Assembly: GCF_023195535.1 (NCBI RefSeq)
Contig: NZ_JALPNF010000005.1
Coordinates: 186,001 to 250,000 of the forward strand
Origin: Sphingomonas faeni
GTDB lineage: Bacteria; Pseudomonadota; Alphaproteobacteria; Sphingomonadales; Sphingomonadaceae
DNA length: 64,000 nucleotides
Direction of reading: 5' to 3'
The translations under genes were made by a program, and so were the position numbers. Shown here piece by piece: positions 24,875 through 34,171 of the stretch; the stretch's first letter is position 1; each line of letters begins with the position of its first letter. The notes under the pieces were generated by a model that did not search any database, was not told the origin of the DNA, and was given only the letters and a program-made list of their open reading frames with translations.

Positions 24875-25647
24875 TGTCGACGGCGAACACGTCCCCGGTC
24901 ACGCCGCGGTCCGTTGGTGGTGTCGACGTCCAGCTAGTCTATGCCATCGGTGACATCCATGGCTGCTACGACCTGTTGCGTGCGCTGCTGGCGAAGATCG
25001 CGCAGGACGTCGCAGCAAAAAGCGACACGGCGACCCCAATCCTGATCTTTTGCGGGGACTATGTCGATCGCGGCCCCGACACAGCGCGCGTCCTCGACGC
25101 GCTGTGCTGGCTCAAGCGTCATGCCCCGTATGATGTGCGCTTTCTCAAGGGCAATCACGAGGCCGTGATGCTCGATTATGTTCGCGATCCCGGGCAGACG
25201 CGCGACTGGTTGCGGTTCGGTGGCGCGGAAACGCTGCAGTCCTATGGGGTCGAACCGCCGTCGCCCGAGGCCGCCGCTCTGGAGCATTTGCGCGCGCGAG
25301 ACGATCTGCTCGAACGCATGCCGGTCGCGCATCTACGCTTTCTCGAGCAGCTCGATCTTATGCTGACCGTTGGCGATTATGCCTTCGTGCATGCCGGTAT
25401 CGTGCCAGGCAGGCCGCTGGCCAATCAATCCGAAGCCGACCTGCTGTGGATCCGAGACGAGTTCCTGGGTTCATCAGACCGCCATGAGAAGATCGTGGTC
25501 CATGGTCATACCTGGGTAGGCAGCAGCCCGGAGCATCTGGCCAATCGGATCGGTGTCGATACCGGGGCCTATGAAACCGGTGTGCTGACGTGCGCAAGGC
25601 TCGAGGACAGGGCCGTGACGTTCCTGTCGGTGAACCGTGCAGACTGA
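24874..25647 (+). CDS. Metallophosphoesterase (Ser/Thr protein phosphatase-like)
   Basis: The 257-residue protein has the PPP-family metal motifs in order: GDIHG at 26-30, GDYVDRG at 61-67 and GNHE at 93-96. Later histidines lie in FVHAGI and VVHGHT. The fold is that of lambda phosphatase, PrpA/PrpE and ApaH, which hydrolyse phosphoproteins or dinucleoside polyphosphates. The RG of GDYVDRG is the usual protein-phosphatase form. The ATG overlaps the stop of the membrane protein before it, which suggests a shared role, but no substrate can be named. Confidence 0.88.
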   Translation: MSTANTSPVTPRSVGGVDVQLVYAIGDIHGCYDLLRALLAKIAQDVAAKSDTATPILIFCGDYVDRGPDTARVLDALCWLKRHAPYDVRFLKGNHEAVMLDYVRDPGQTRDWLRFGGAETLQSYGVEPPSPEAAALEHLRARDDLLERMPVAHLRFLEQLDLMLTVGDYAFVHAGIVPGRPLANQSEADLLWIRDEFLGSSDRHEKIVVHGHTWVGSSPEHLANRIGVDTGAYETGVLTCARLEDRAVTFLSVNRAD

Positions 25648-25826
25648 CGCGGACGGATTTATCGGCTTCACACGCCGGGCCCTGGGGCACCGCCGACCTC
25701 GAACCGTCGGAACCTGAGCATATCAGTGGTCCATGTCGAAGACCGCATCCCGGTATCTTGGGCGAGCGGTAGACCGCAAGGGTGAGAGCCTAGAGACCTA
25801 CATCCCAGGATCCGCGGCGCGTCAGG

Positions 25827-27404
25827 TCAGGCTTTGATCAGCTCCAAGCGAATGCTCGCAGCGGCGCCTGCGGGCTTGTCCATATAAACCTCGGTCGCAG
25901 TCCCGGGATCGGTAGGCCAAGTGAAGGACGTCGACTGACCCGGTGACAGCTTTCCGGTCGTGCCGTAGTCGGCTTTGTAATCGCTCTTTTTCACGAAAAT
26001 CGTAGCCGTGACATTCCCTTCGCCGATCGCACGGATATTGTATTGCACCCCCGGTTCTGGGTTCAGGTTCCAACTCTGCTTCTTCCATTTGAAGCGGTCA
26101 GTATCATTCTCGTCATGCGTGTAGAGAAGCTGGCGAATGGTTCTTGCGTCGGCGGTTGCCTCGGCTTGGTATAGGTTGGCGGCCGCGTCGTACCGGCCGA
26201 ACGCCTTTGAGCCGTTGTAACCCTGCCAGGGACCGCGCATCGACAACAAGTTCATTGCGCGTAGCGGCGTCGGCGTGAAGAGCCTGCCATCGCGGTCTAG
26301 ATAGCCACTCTGTGAGACGACCTGACGCATGGCGGCCTTGATCGCCTGCATGTCTGGATTGAATTCGGCCGTATATTTACCGGCGACCATGCTCTTGTTC
26401 CAGCCGCTTCCGATTTCCGCGTAAAAGTTCATCGAGCCAACCGTCGCGTCGACTATATATCCGCCATACTTCTTCAGCGTCCGAGCAATCGCTCTCGATT
26501 CCGGCAGGCCCAGCGCCTCCGCATCGAAGTCGGACGGCAGCATGAGGAGCGCGCCCATTGGGAAATCCGCCCCTACGACACCCTTGTACGTGGTTGCGGC
26601 CGTGTAATCTTCGAGTGTGGCAGGCCAGATAGGTCCTGGAATGAATGCGTTCTTGTCCATCCCGATCGCAAGGGCGTGCGGCACGATTTCGAGACCGAGT
26701 TCGGACGCAAGCAGCAGGCCACCGGCCGTCGAGCAGCCCGCAGCCCGAACGTTATCCGGATGGGTTACTGTGCCCCAGCCGCTCTCCTTCCACGATGTCC
26801 GCGCATACTTACCTGCACGCCAATTACCCGCAGTCTGACGTAGTTGGTAAAAGCTGTGAAGCGTACCGTCGATCGTATCTAAAATCTCGCAATGGCCGTC
26901 CTGACCGGTAGCCGGCAGGGTCGCTGCTGGAAACCGCGGGATCGTCACGGCACCGGCTTCAAGCTGGTTGGCAATATCGTCGGCGGTAATCGTCATTGCG
27001 CCATCGTTGGCCACTGCGCGAAATATCTTTGACGAATAGGCCGATTCTTCGATCCAAGGCGTCTGCTTCGCATTCGGCAGCGTGTCTCTGCCAAGCACCG
27101 GATTAATCGGCGTAGAGTTCCAAGGCGACTGCGCAGAAAACAGGCTGGATAACGCGTTCGTCGGTGCAGTCGTTGACGCCGGAACCTGTGGTGCAGGGAC
27201 CGGAACGACAACCGTTGTGGGGGCAGGTGTCGGCAGGACCGTTATACTGTCCGTTGCGGGCGCGGCGTCGCTGCCACCACAGCCTGCTAACGCGAAAATA
27301 GGGGCGCTGGAGAGAAATGCGAGTATTTGCCTACGGTCTAAATCGGGCAGTTTTACGCAGGTACCGAGGTCCCCAAAAGCTTTCTCGTGATCCAAGGCAA
27401 TCAT
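25827..27404 (-). CDS. Exported lipoprotein of unknown function, Tat-type signal
   Basis: This 525-residue protein carries an N-terminal signal with twin arginines and a lipobox (DRRQILAFLSSAPIFALAGC), then a Thr/Pro/Val-rich linker and a large domain from about residue 90. That domain begins SAQSPWNSTPINPVLGRDTL and includes RTSWKESGWGTVTHPDNVRA with AAGCSTAGGLL. The layout recalls uncharacterised secreted actinobacterial and myxobacterial proteins with beta-sandwich folds. I cannot assign an activity. G+C is low for the window: 31/60 at 26401-26460 and 32/60 at 27301-27360. Two LacI-operator-like sites lie upstream. The ATG at 27404 has AGG eight bases before it. Confidence 0.75.
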   Translation of the reverse strand: MIALDHEKAFGDLGTCVKLPDLDRRQILAFLSSAPIFALAGCGGSDAAPATDSITVLPTPAPTTVVVPVPAPQVPASTTAPTNALSSLFSAQSPWNSTPINPVLGRDTLPNAKQTPWIEESAYSSKIFRAVANDGAMTITADDIANQLEAGAVTIPRFPAATLPATGQDGHCEILDTIDGTLHSFYQLRQTAGNWRAGKYARTSWKESGWGTVTHPDNVRAAGCSTAGGLLLASELGLEIVPHALAIGMDKNAFIPGPIWPATLEDYTAATTYKGVVGADFPMGALLMLPSDFDAEALGLPESRAIARTLKKYGGYIVDATVGSMNFYAEIGSGWNKSMVAGKYTAEFNPDMQAIKAAMRQVVSQSGYLDRDGRLFTPTPLRAMNLLSMRGPWQGYNGSKAFGRYDAAANLYQAEATADARTIRQLLYTHDENDTDRFKWKKQSWNLNPEPGVQYNIRAIGEGNVTATIFVKKSDYKADYGTTGKLSPGQSTSFTWPTDPGTATEVYMDKPAGAAASIRLELIKA

Positions 27405-27449
27405 GAAACACACCTATCTTGCCATGGAACCAGGTTCCTCGCCGCGGCC

Positions 27450-27522
27450 GTAAATCGCTTACAATTTCCGAATTAGCGCTGCGGAGTTAACCCTTGGTAA
27501 AATGTGCATGTAAGCGCTTCCG
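27450..27522. promoter_or_regulatory. Two LacI-operator-like sites in the 27405-27803 gap
   Basis: TGTAAGCGCTTCCG at 27509-27522 matches 9 of the 10 fixed bases of TGNAANCGNTTNCA. The minus strand of 27450-27463 reads TGTAAGCGATTTAC, matching 8 of 10. A separate palindrome, GGAACC-A-GGTTCC, lies at 27426-27438, 22 bases before the lipoprotein start. The rest of the 399-base gap shows no gene. Confidence 0.5.
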
Positions 27523-27803
27523 GGGGCACGCTCCGTTGACGGCCTTGGGGGAATTGCAGCGCAGCCCGACTGCTTGCTATCGCGAAGGTCCGGGCCCTGA
27601 TTATGCTTGGCCGGAACGCCGAAGCGCGAGCTAAGACCAGTTCCAGGCAGACGCGCAGCGGCGGTGCTTGCTGTGGGATGGCGACCAGTTCGCGACGACG
27701 GTGATAATCTAGGTTGCCAAGCCGGTAACCTATATTTCCCGGAACGATAGGGTTGCGCCGCAACTTATAGGTTCATCTGCAACCCCTGTCCTCGACTGGA
27801 TTG

Positions 27804-28325
27804 ATGATGAGCACGAACCTGGTATCCGCCGTATTTGATAACCACGCCGACGCAGAGCGTGCCGTGTCCGAGCTTCGCAGCGCAGGCGTTTCCGACAGCG
27901 CCATCTCCATCGTCGCCCAACTCGACGGCAAGAACACCACGACCGACGGCAACGGCGACACGCAAGAGTTCGTCGGCAAGGTTGCAGCCGGCGCGGGTAT
28001 CGGCACGCTGCTCGGTATCGCCGCGCTCGCAATCCCTGGCGTCGGCCCGCTGGTGGCCGCCGGGGCAATTGCATCGGCCGCGATCCCGGCCGCGGCCGTT
28101 ACCGGCGCAGCGCTGGGCGGCGCTGTCGGTGGTCTGGAAAAGGTGATGACCGACCACGGCGTCAGCCGCGTCGATGCCAGCTATTACGAAGGCCGCATCA
28201 AAGAGGGTGGCGTGTTCGTGTCGGTCGATACCAGCGCGGCAAGCGTGAGCCCCGATGCCGCAGCCGACATCCTGCACCGCTCGGGCGGCCACAGCGCGAC
28301 CCGTACGAAGGTCGCGGTCGCATAA
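27804..28325 (+). CDS. YflT-type general stress protein with glycine-rich membrane hairpin
   Basis: The N-terminal part (LVSAVFDNHADAERAVSELR, SAGVSDSAISIVA) is the domain found in heat-induced stress protein YflT and GSP17M. It is followed by a long Gly/Ala-rich hydrophobic hairpin (about 60-110, AAGAGIGTLLGIAALAIPGV, GPLVAAGAIASAAIPAAAVT) and a short C-terminal repeat of the fold (YYEGRIKEGGVFVSVDT). Such proteins accumulate in general stress but have no known activity. The 173-residue product starts at one of two adjacent ATGs (27804 or 27807). A hairpin follows the gene. Confidence 0.82.
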   Translation: MMSTNLVSAVFDNHADAERAVSELRSAGVSDSAISIVAQLDGKNTTTDGNGDTQEFVGKVAAGAGIGTLLGIAALAIPGVGPLVAAGAIASAAIPAAAVTGAALGGAVGGLEKVMTDHGVSRVDASYYEGRIKEGGVFVSVDTSAASVSPDAAADILHRSGGHSATRTKVAVA

Positions 28326-28345
28326 CCGCGGGTAGCTGAAATCAT

Positions 28346-28384
28346 GCTGGCGGGAGGCACGCGCAGATGCAGCCTCTCGCCAGC
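28346..28384 (+). terminator. Terminator-like hairpin after the YflT-type gene
   Basis: GCTGGCGGGAGGC and GCCTCTCGCCAGC form a 13-bp stem with one mismatch around a 13-base loop. No T-run follows. Confidence 0.5.
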
Positions 28385-28483
28385 GGATCAGCCAGCGGTC
28401 CGATCGCTGATTTTCTCGTCACCTCGTTCACGATGCGCGATAGTCAGCGCTAATCGGGTTTCGCACTTTTACGCATGCGACCC

Positions 28484-29914
28484 TTAAGGACCGACGTCGG
28501 CAGCGCCGCTTTGGACGCGTAGCGCCTTGCCTGCCTTGAACCCCAGAGCCGATCCAACGCGGTCGTCCCATCCATAGGGGTCGTTTCGTATGATCGGTTC
28601 GCCCGCGTCGTCGAACAACACCGTCTGGTACAACATACGAACGGGAATCTGCCGCGGCAGCTTGACGAACGTCTCCTTGCCCGTCGCCCGCGCTTGATGC
28701 CATTGCTCCAGCACGTCCCCGTCCTTCGCCAGCATTTCGGCGAAGCCGAGCGCGTCGTCGACACGTACACAGCCGTGGCTACGCTGACGCTGCACCATGC
28801 CGAACACCGATTTGGCGGGCGTGTCGTGCAGGTAGATCGCATGGTCGTTCTGCATGTCGAACTTCACCAAGCCGAGCGAATTTTTCGGACCGGGTTGCTG
28901 CACGATCCAGCCATCTTTCCAGACCATATTATTCGCCTTGAGATACCCTGCCCCCTTCTTGGCGATCTCCTTTTTCTGGATCGAACGGGGTATCGTCCAG
29001 GTCGGGTTGGCCACCAGTCTGAAGATCGGCGAGCCCAGTTGGGGAGTCTCCGTATCCGGCTCGCCGACGATGACCTTGCGCCTGTCGAAGATCTTGCCGT
29101 CTTTCCAATAGGTGAGCTGTGCCGCAGCGAGGTTGACGTCGATGCGCGTTGCCGGAGGTGTGCGTTCCAGCCACCGCAATCGCTCCATCGCGACGGCGAT
29201 CGCCCGCGATCGATCGACATCCGACATGTTGAGGATGGCGAGCGCCTCGCTGCCGATGATGCCGTCGGGCTTCATCGCGTAATCCGCCTGCATCCGACGC
29301 ACCGCCGCGACTATCGCCGGCTCGTAGCGATCGCCCCGCACGGCATCGATATCGAGATACTCCAAGACGGCTAATTCACGCGCGATTGCCGGCAGGCGCG
29401 GGTCCGTGGCGCCAGGTTCGATCGCCTTGCCAGTGCCCAAAATGTCTACGGTCGGCGCCCCCGGCTGCTGCCTCAGCTTGAGGTAGGCCTCCGACAACTT
29501 GCTGTAGTTGGCATCGCGTGGAGCGAGGCTGTCCAACCATCCGGTCAGGTCGCCCGCCTGCAGCGCCGTCGCCAGTCCTGCCTTGAGATCCGGTTCCGGT
29601 CGCGGCACGGTATAGACGGCATAAAGCTTGGTCGGATCCGTCGCGCCGCGCGCAAGCGCATTCGCAAAACGCAGCGCCTGCCGGGTGAAATCGACGGTCG
29701 GTCCGGAGGCTGCACCAAAATCGATATGATCGAGACCATGCGCCGCGCGTGCGTCGATGGCCTTGCGCAATTGCCCCTTAGTCGTGTCGTTCCACTGAGC
29801 GGGCATGGCCGTTGTGTCGACGGCGGACGTCGCGTTCTGGTCCGGCACGACGTTCACGCTGCACGCTGGCAGCAACAGGCCCAAGGCGAGCACTTTTCCC
29901 GATATCGAACGCAC
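28484..29914 (-). CDS. L,D-transpeptidase (YcbB/LdtD type), lipoprotein
   Basis: YcbB-type L,D-transpeptidases make 3-3 crosslinks in peptidoglycan. This 476-residue protein has a lipoprotein signal (VLALGLLLPAC), a scaffold domain, a peptidoglycan-binding domain (YEPAIVAAVRRMQADYAMKP, DGIIGSEALAILN) and a YkuD catalytic domain. The catalytic domain contains IYLHDT and SHGCVRV with Cys382. The start is a GTG with GGGAG six bases upstream. It faces a paralogue at 30249-31841 across a 334-base divergent gap; both end in the same DVGP. Confidence 0.93.
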   Translation of the reverse strand: MRSISGKVLALGLLLPACSVNVVPDQNATSAVDTTAMPAQWNDTTKGQLRKAIDARAAHGLDHIDFGAASGPTVDFTRQALRFANALARGATDPTKLYAVYTVPRPEPDLKAGLATALQAGDLTGWLDSLAPRDANYSKLSEAYLKLRQQPGAPTVDILGTGKAIEPGATDPRLPAIARELAVLEYLDIDAVRGDRYEPAIVAAVRRMQADYAMKPDGIIGSEALAILNMSDVDRSRAIAVAMERLRWLERTPPATRIDVNLAAAQLTYWKDGKIFDRRKVIVGEPDTETPQLGSPIFRLVANPTWTIPRSIQKKEIAKKGAGYLKANNMVWKDGWIVQQPGPKNSLGLVKFDMQNDHAIYLHDTPAKSVFGMVQRQRSHGCVRVDDALGFAEMLAKDGDVLEQWHQARATGKETFVKLPRQIPVRMLYQTVLFDDAGEPIIRNDPYGWDDRVGSALGFKAGKALRVQSGAADVGP

Positions 29915-30248
29915 ACGTTACTCCCACAAACACGGACGGCCAGCTGGCCGACCCGCCGACTTCGGCTGGACCGAGGTGTGTCGAGATGGACGCCAAACGA
30001 TGACGATCCGATGAACGGTTCACTCGGTACGACAATCCGTTGCGGACGAGCGCCGCCATGGTGGCATCGAGGTGGAGCAGGTTCCTATGCACATACGGCT
30101 TCGTCGACGTAAGCATCGGTGCTGCCCGCGCTGTTTCGGTATCTCGCCGTCGCTCGACAGCGAACCCAGATGCAAACCTTGGCGCGTGAATTACAAAGGT
30201 GGTGCGTTTTGCACTGAGCCACATTGCGTGTTCGCTCGTTCATAGAAA
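29915..30248. other. Divergent intergenic region between two L,D-transpeptidase genes
   Basis: Both transpeptidase genes start out of this 334-base gap. It must hold two promoters, but no element is strong enough to call. Its G+C is a little below that of the flanking genes. Confidence 0.5.
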
Positions 30249-31841
30249 ATGCCGTTCAAGACAAAAAGCTTACGCACGCTACCCTTGCTACTCACGCTGG
30301 CGAATGCACCAGTTCACGCTCAAGACGTCCCTGCAAGTCCCGCTGCGGCAAGTCCGGCCCCTCCAAGTCGGGCAGGTCAACCGGCGGACACCGCTGTCGT
30401 GATCCCCGAACAGGAGGTCGCCAACACCAAGCTTCGGACGCTGTACGCCAAGGCAAAATGGCGGGCGTTATGGTCCGCAGATAATATCGCGGCTTTTGAG
30501 GCGGCGCTCGCTGATCGAAGCCGCCATGGCCTCGATCGCCTTTCGTTCGAGGTCGCCAATCCCGAAGATGTAGACGCGGCAAAAGCGGATGTCGCGCTTT
30601 CGCAGGCCGCGCTCGATTATGCGGACGCGCTTGCCAATGGCCGTGTCGATCCCGCGTCGCTGTACGAGGTTTATACCCTTCCCCGCCCGAAAACGGACGT
30701 CCCGGCTGGTCTCGGGGCCGCACTTGAGGCGGGAAGTTTGACCGAATGGTTTGAGTCGCTGGCACCGCAGGACGCGGAATATCGTGCGTTGTCCGACGCG
30801 TATCGCAACTTCAGCCAGGCTGCATCACGCGAAGGGGCTGCCCCGACGCTATCGGGGGGCGTCATCAGGGTCGGCGACAGGGATGATCGGGTACCGGCCA
30901 TTGTCGATCAACTGACGGAGAGCGGATATCTCGTGGCAAACGGCGCGGCCGTCGACACGGTGCAGGTGCCGCCATCCCGATACCCCACACCCCTGCTCTA
31001 CACCCAGGCTGTCGCCGATGCGCTGAAGGGCTTGCAGACAGACTATGGTATCGCCGCGGATGGTGTGGTGGGTCCGGAAACGCTGAAAGTGCTGAATCTC
31101 GGCGCCGGGGATCGTGCCCGTTCGCTTGCAGTCGCGCTCGAACGGCGCCGCTGGCTGGCACGTACGTCCCCCGCGACCAGGATCGACGTCAACACCGCCG
31201 CGGCACAGCTTCGGTACTACCGCGATGGCGCGTTGAGGGACTCGCGCAAGGTCGTGGTCGGCGAGCCAGGGCATGAGACCCCGGCACTTTCATCCCCGAT
31301 CTTCAGGCTCGTTGCCAATCCAACCTGGACCGTGCCGAAATCGATCCAGAACGGCGAGATGGCGAACGTCGGCGAAGACTATCTGCTGGCGCACAACATG
31401 GTTTTGAAGGACGGCTGGATCGTCCAGCAACCGGGGACCGACAATGCGCTCGGCCTCGTCAAGTTCGACATGGCGAACGACCAGGCGATCTACCTGCATG
31501 ACACATCGGCGCCGGCGTTGTTCGAGCGCAGCCAACGGCACCTCAGTCATGGTTGCGTACGGGTCGAGGACGCACTGGGTTTCGCGCAGATGCTGGCGGA
31601 AGACCAAGGGGTCGTCGACGCCTGGCAAACCGCGCAGGCGACGGGCGAGACGACCTTCGTCCCGTTGCCGACGCGCATCCCGGTCCGGCTTCTCTATCAC
31701 AACGTCTATGTGGGCGACGACGGCGCGGTGGCATTTCGCACCGACCCCTATGGGTGGAACGATCCGATCGCGGAACGGCTCGGCTTCTCCAAAGCCTCGG
31801 CGCGGCGTGCAGAGGCCGGGGCGATCGACGTCGGTCCATGA
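30249..31841 (+). CDS. L,D-transpeptidase (YcbB/LdtD type), exported
   Basis: This 530-residue paralogue of the 28484-29914 protein has a cleavable signal peptide (LRTLPLLLTLANAPVHA) in place of a lipobox. A Pro/Ala linker follows, then the scaffold domain and a peptidoglycan-binding domain (VADALKGLQTDYGIAADGVV, GPETLKVLNLG). The YkuD domain has the catalytic SHGCVRV (Cys436). Close matches between the two run through the last 150 residues. One is predicted to be lipid-anchored and the other soluble in the periplasm, so they may serve different wall sites. Confidence 0.93.
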   Translation: MPFKTKSLRTLPLLLTLANAPVHAQDVPASPAAASPAPPSRAGQPADTAVVIPEQEVANTKLRTLYAKAKWRALWSADNIAAFEAALADRSRHGLDRLSFEVANPEDVDAAKADVALSQAALDYADALANGRVDPASLYEVYTLPRPKTDVPAGLGAALEAGSLTEWFESLAPQDAEYRALSDAYRNFSQAASREGAAPTLSGGVIRVGDRDDRVPAIVDQLTESGYLVANGAAVDTVQVPPSRYPTPLLYTQAVADALKGLQTDYGIAADGVVGPETLKVLNLGAGDRARSLAVALERRRWLARTSPATRIDVNTAAAQLRYYRDGALRDSRKVVVGEPGHETPALSSPIFRLVANPTWTVPKSIQNGEMANVGEDYLLAHNMVLKDGWIVQQPGTDNALGLVKFDMANDQAIYLHDTSAPALFERSQRHLSHGCVRVEDALGFAQMLAEDQGVVDAWQTAQATGETTFVPLPTRIPVRLLYHNVYVGDDGAVAFRTDPYGWNDPIAERLGFSKASARRAEAGAIDVGP

Positions 31842-32081
31842 GTCCTGTCCTGCGACATCATGCACCACCAGCCGGATCACCGCAGGCGACGGGTCGAAGT
31901 AGCGAAACGGACTGAGGGCTTGCGCGGACGGGAATTCGCTCGCCCTATCCGCGTCGGATTACCGGTCGGTGCATCTGGTTTGACGGGCTCGTCCCCGGGC
32001 ATGCTCGACAAAACCGCTCAAGGCCTTCAAACCTTGGATGTACCGCCACTGGCGCGCGTATTTTTTCGGTCTGGAGCGTTC

Positions 32082-33887
32082 ATGCATCGTCGCCACTTTA
32101 TCACGTCCGCCGGCCTTGCCTCCGCCCTGATGGCCCTGCCAGCGATCGCGCGGGCCGCGATCGGTCGCGACGACGCGAAACTGCGCGCTTTGCTCGACAG
32201 GTTCTTTTACGCCCGGCTGGACGACAGCCCGGAACAGGCGACCTCGCTCGGTCTCGACACCGGCGCGCGGATCGGACTTAAATCAAAGCTCGGCGATGCC
32301 TCGCGCGCCGGCGAGTTGCGCCAGTTCGCGCGGGCGAAGACCGAACTGGCTGCGCTGAAGACGGTGTCGCGCGAAGCGCTGGGCGACGCGGCAAAGATCG
32401 ATTACGACGTCGTCCAGTATAGCCTGGACCGCATGATTGCGGGGCAGCGCTTCGCTTACGGTGCCAGTGCGGGTCGGTACGCGCCCTATGTGCTGACCCA
32501 GTTGAGCGGCGCCTATCGCGACGTTCCCGACTTCCTGGCCAACCAGCATGCCGTGAAAAGCGCCGCCGACGCGGATGCCTATGTCGCCCGCGTGGCAGCT
32601 TTTGCCGGCGCGATCGATGCCGAAACCGAGCGCCAGCGCGAGGATGCCGGAAAGGGCGTGTTCGCGCCGGACTATATCCTCGACACCACGTTGAAACAGC
32701 TGGCGTCGGTGCGAGACAAGGCGCCCGACCTGACCGGCCCGGCGACCGACCTGGCCGCCAAGCTGAAGGCAGCCGGTTTGCCGCCCGAGCGCGGCCAGGC
32801 GGTCGCGGCACTGATGCGCGAACGGGTGTTTCCCGCGCTCGATCGGCAGCGCGCGCTGGTGACCGAATTGCGCGGCAAGGCGACGCACGACGCGGGCGTC
32901 TGGCGCCTGCCGGACGGCGACGCGTATTACGCCGCCGCGGCGAGTGCCGCGACCACGGTGGAACTGACCGGAGACGAGATCCACAAGCTGGGCCTGTCGC
33001 AGGTCGCGGAAATCGGCGCGCGCATCGACGGCATCCTGAAGACGCAGGGCCTGACGCAAGGGAGCGTCGGCGAGCGTCTGGTCGCGCTCAACAAGCGGCC
33101 CGACCAGCTCTATCCCAACACCGATGCGGGTCGCGAGGCGTTGCTAGAGCAGCTCCGTGCGCAGATCGCGGCGATGGCGAAGCGCCTGCCCGAGCAGTTC
33201 GCGGTTCTGCCCAAGGCGCCGGTCGAGGTTCGCCGCGTTCCAGAGGCGATCCAGGCCGGCGCGCCGGGTGGCTATTATCAGTCCGCCTCGCTCGACGGGT
33301 CGCGATCGGCGATCTACTTCATCAACCTGCGCGATACGTTCGACCGACCCAAGTTCGGCTTGGCGACGCTGAGCTATCACGAAGCGATTCCGGGCCATCA
33401 TCTCCAGGTCATGTCGGCGCTGGAAAGCCAGGACATCCCGCTCATCCGCCGCCGCGGCTTCTATTCCGGCTATTCCGAAGGCTGGGCGCTCTACGCCGAA
33501 CAGCTTGCCGACGAGATGGGCGTGTACGATGGAAACCCGCTCGGCCAGGTCGGCTATCTCCAGTCGCTGCTGTTTCGCGCCACGCGCCTGGTGGTCGATT
33601 CGGGCATGCACGCCAAGCGCTGGAGCCGGGAGAAGGCAACGGACTATTTGATCGCCACCACCGGCATCGCCCGGGGGCGCAGCCAGGGCGAGATCGACCG
33701 CTATACGGTCTGGCCGGGACAGGCCTGCAGCTACAAGATCGGTCATACCGTCTGGGTCCGCCTGCGCGATGAAGCGAAGACGAAGGCCGGCGCCGATTGG
33801 GACCCGAAGCAGTTCCACCGCGTGCTGACGATGGGCGCGATGCCGCTGACGGTCCTGGAGAAGGTCGCGCGCGAGCGGATGGGTTAG
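32082..33887 (+). CDS. DUF885-family metallopeptidase-like protein, Tat-exported
   Basis: The 601-residue protein begins with a twin-arginine signal (MHRRHFITSAGLASALMALP, AIARA) and GGAG six bases before the ATG at 32082. The frame is open for 74 codons before that, but the signal and ribosome site fix the start. The body is the DUF885 fold, with the motif YHEAIPGHHLQ (HEAIPGHH at about 433-440), the metal-binding signature of that family, and later SGYSEGWALYAEQLADEMG. DUF885 proteins are related to M32-like zinc peptidases; substrates are unknown. It is followed at 284 bases by the tldD unit. Confidence 0.9.
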   Translation: MHRRHFITSAGLASALMALPAIARAAIGRDDAKLRALLDRFFYARLDDSPEQATSLGLDTGARIGLKSKLGDASRAGELRQFARAKTELAALKTVSREALGDAAKIDYDVVQYSLDRMIAGQRFAYGASAGRYAPYVLTQLSGAYRDVPDFLANQHAVKSAADADAYVARVAAFAGAIDAETERQREDAGKGVFAPDYILDTTLKQLASVRDKAPDLTGPATDLAAKLKAAGLPPERGQAVAALMRERVFPALDRQRALVTELRGKATHDAGVWRLPDGDAYYAAAASAATTVELTGDEIHKLGLSQVAEIGARIDGILKTQGLTQGSVGERLVALNKRPDQLYPNTDAGREALLEQLRAQIAAMAKRLPEQFAVLPKAPVEVRRVPEAIQAGAPGGYYQSASLDGSRSAIYFINLRDTFDRPKFGLATLSYHEAIPGHHLQVMSALESQDIPLIRRRGFYSGYSEGWALYAEQLADEMGVYDGNPLGQVGYLQSLLFRATRLVVDSGMHAKRWSREKATDYLIATTGIARGRSQGEIDRYTVWPGQACSYKIGHTVWVRLRDEAKTKAGADWDPKQFHRVLTMGAMPLTVLEKVARERMG

Positions 33888-34171
33888 CGGGCGAGGATCG
33901 GGCCTGATTGGATCAAGGATCGGGAGCACCAACAAAGCGTCAAGGGACAGTCTTTTTGCAAACGCGCTACCGTCGCGGACGGGGTGTTTTCGGCCGAGCA
34001 GGATCGCCACGCCGACTGTAGCAGTTCGGTAAAACACCGTGTTGACGGATGGCGAAACGCGCGCGATGATCCACCCGTCGGACAGGTTACGATCGAAACG
34101 CGATCGTCGTCACCGGGATAAGGGACAATGCCACGCAGAGGACACTCGCGGGCAATATTGGGGGAACGGCG

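Noticed and set aside
27741..27770. An EcfG-type stress promoter before the YflT-like gene
   Set aside because: A GGAAC is present at 27741, but no CGTT lies 16-17 bases further on.
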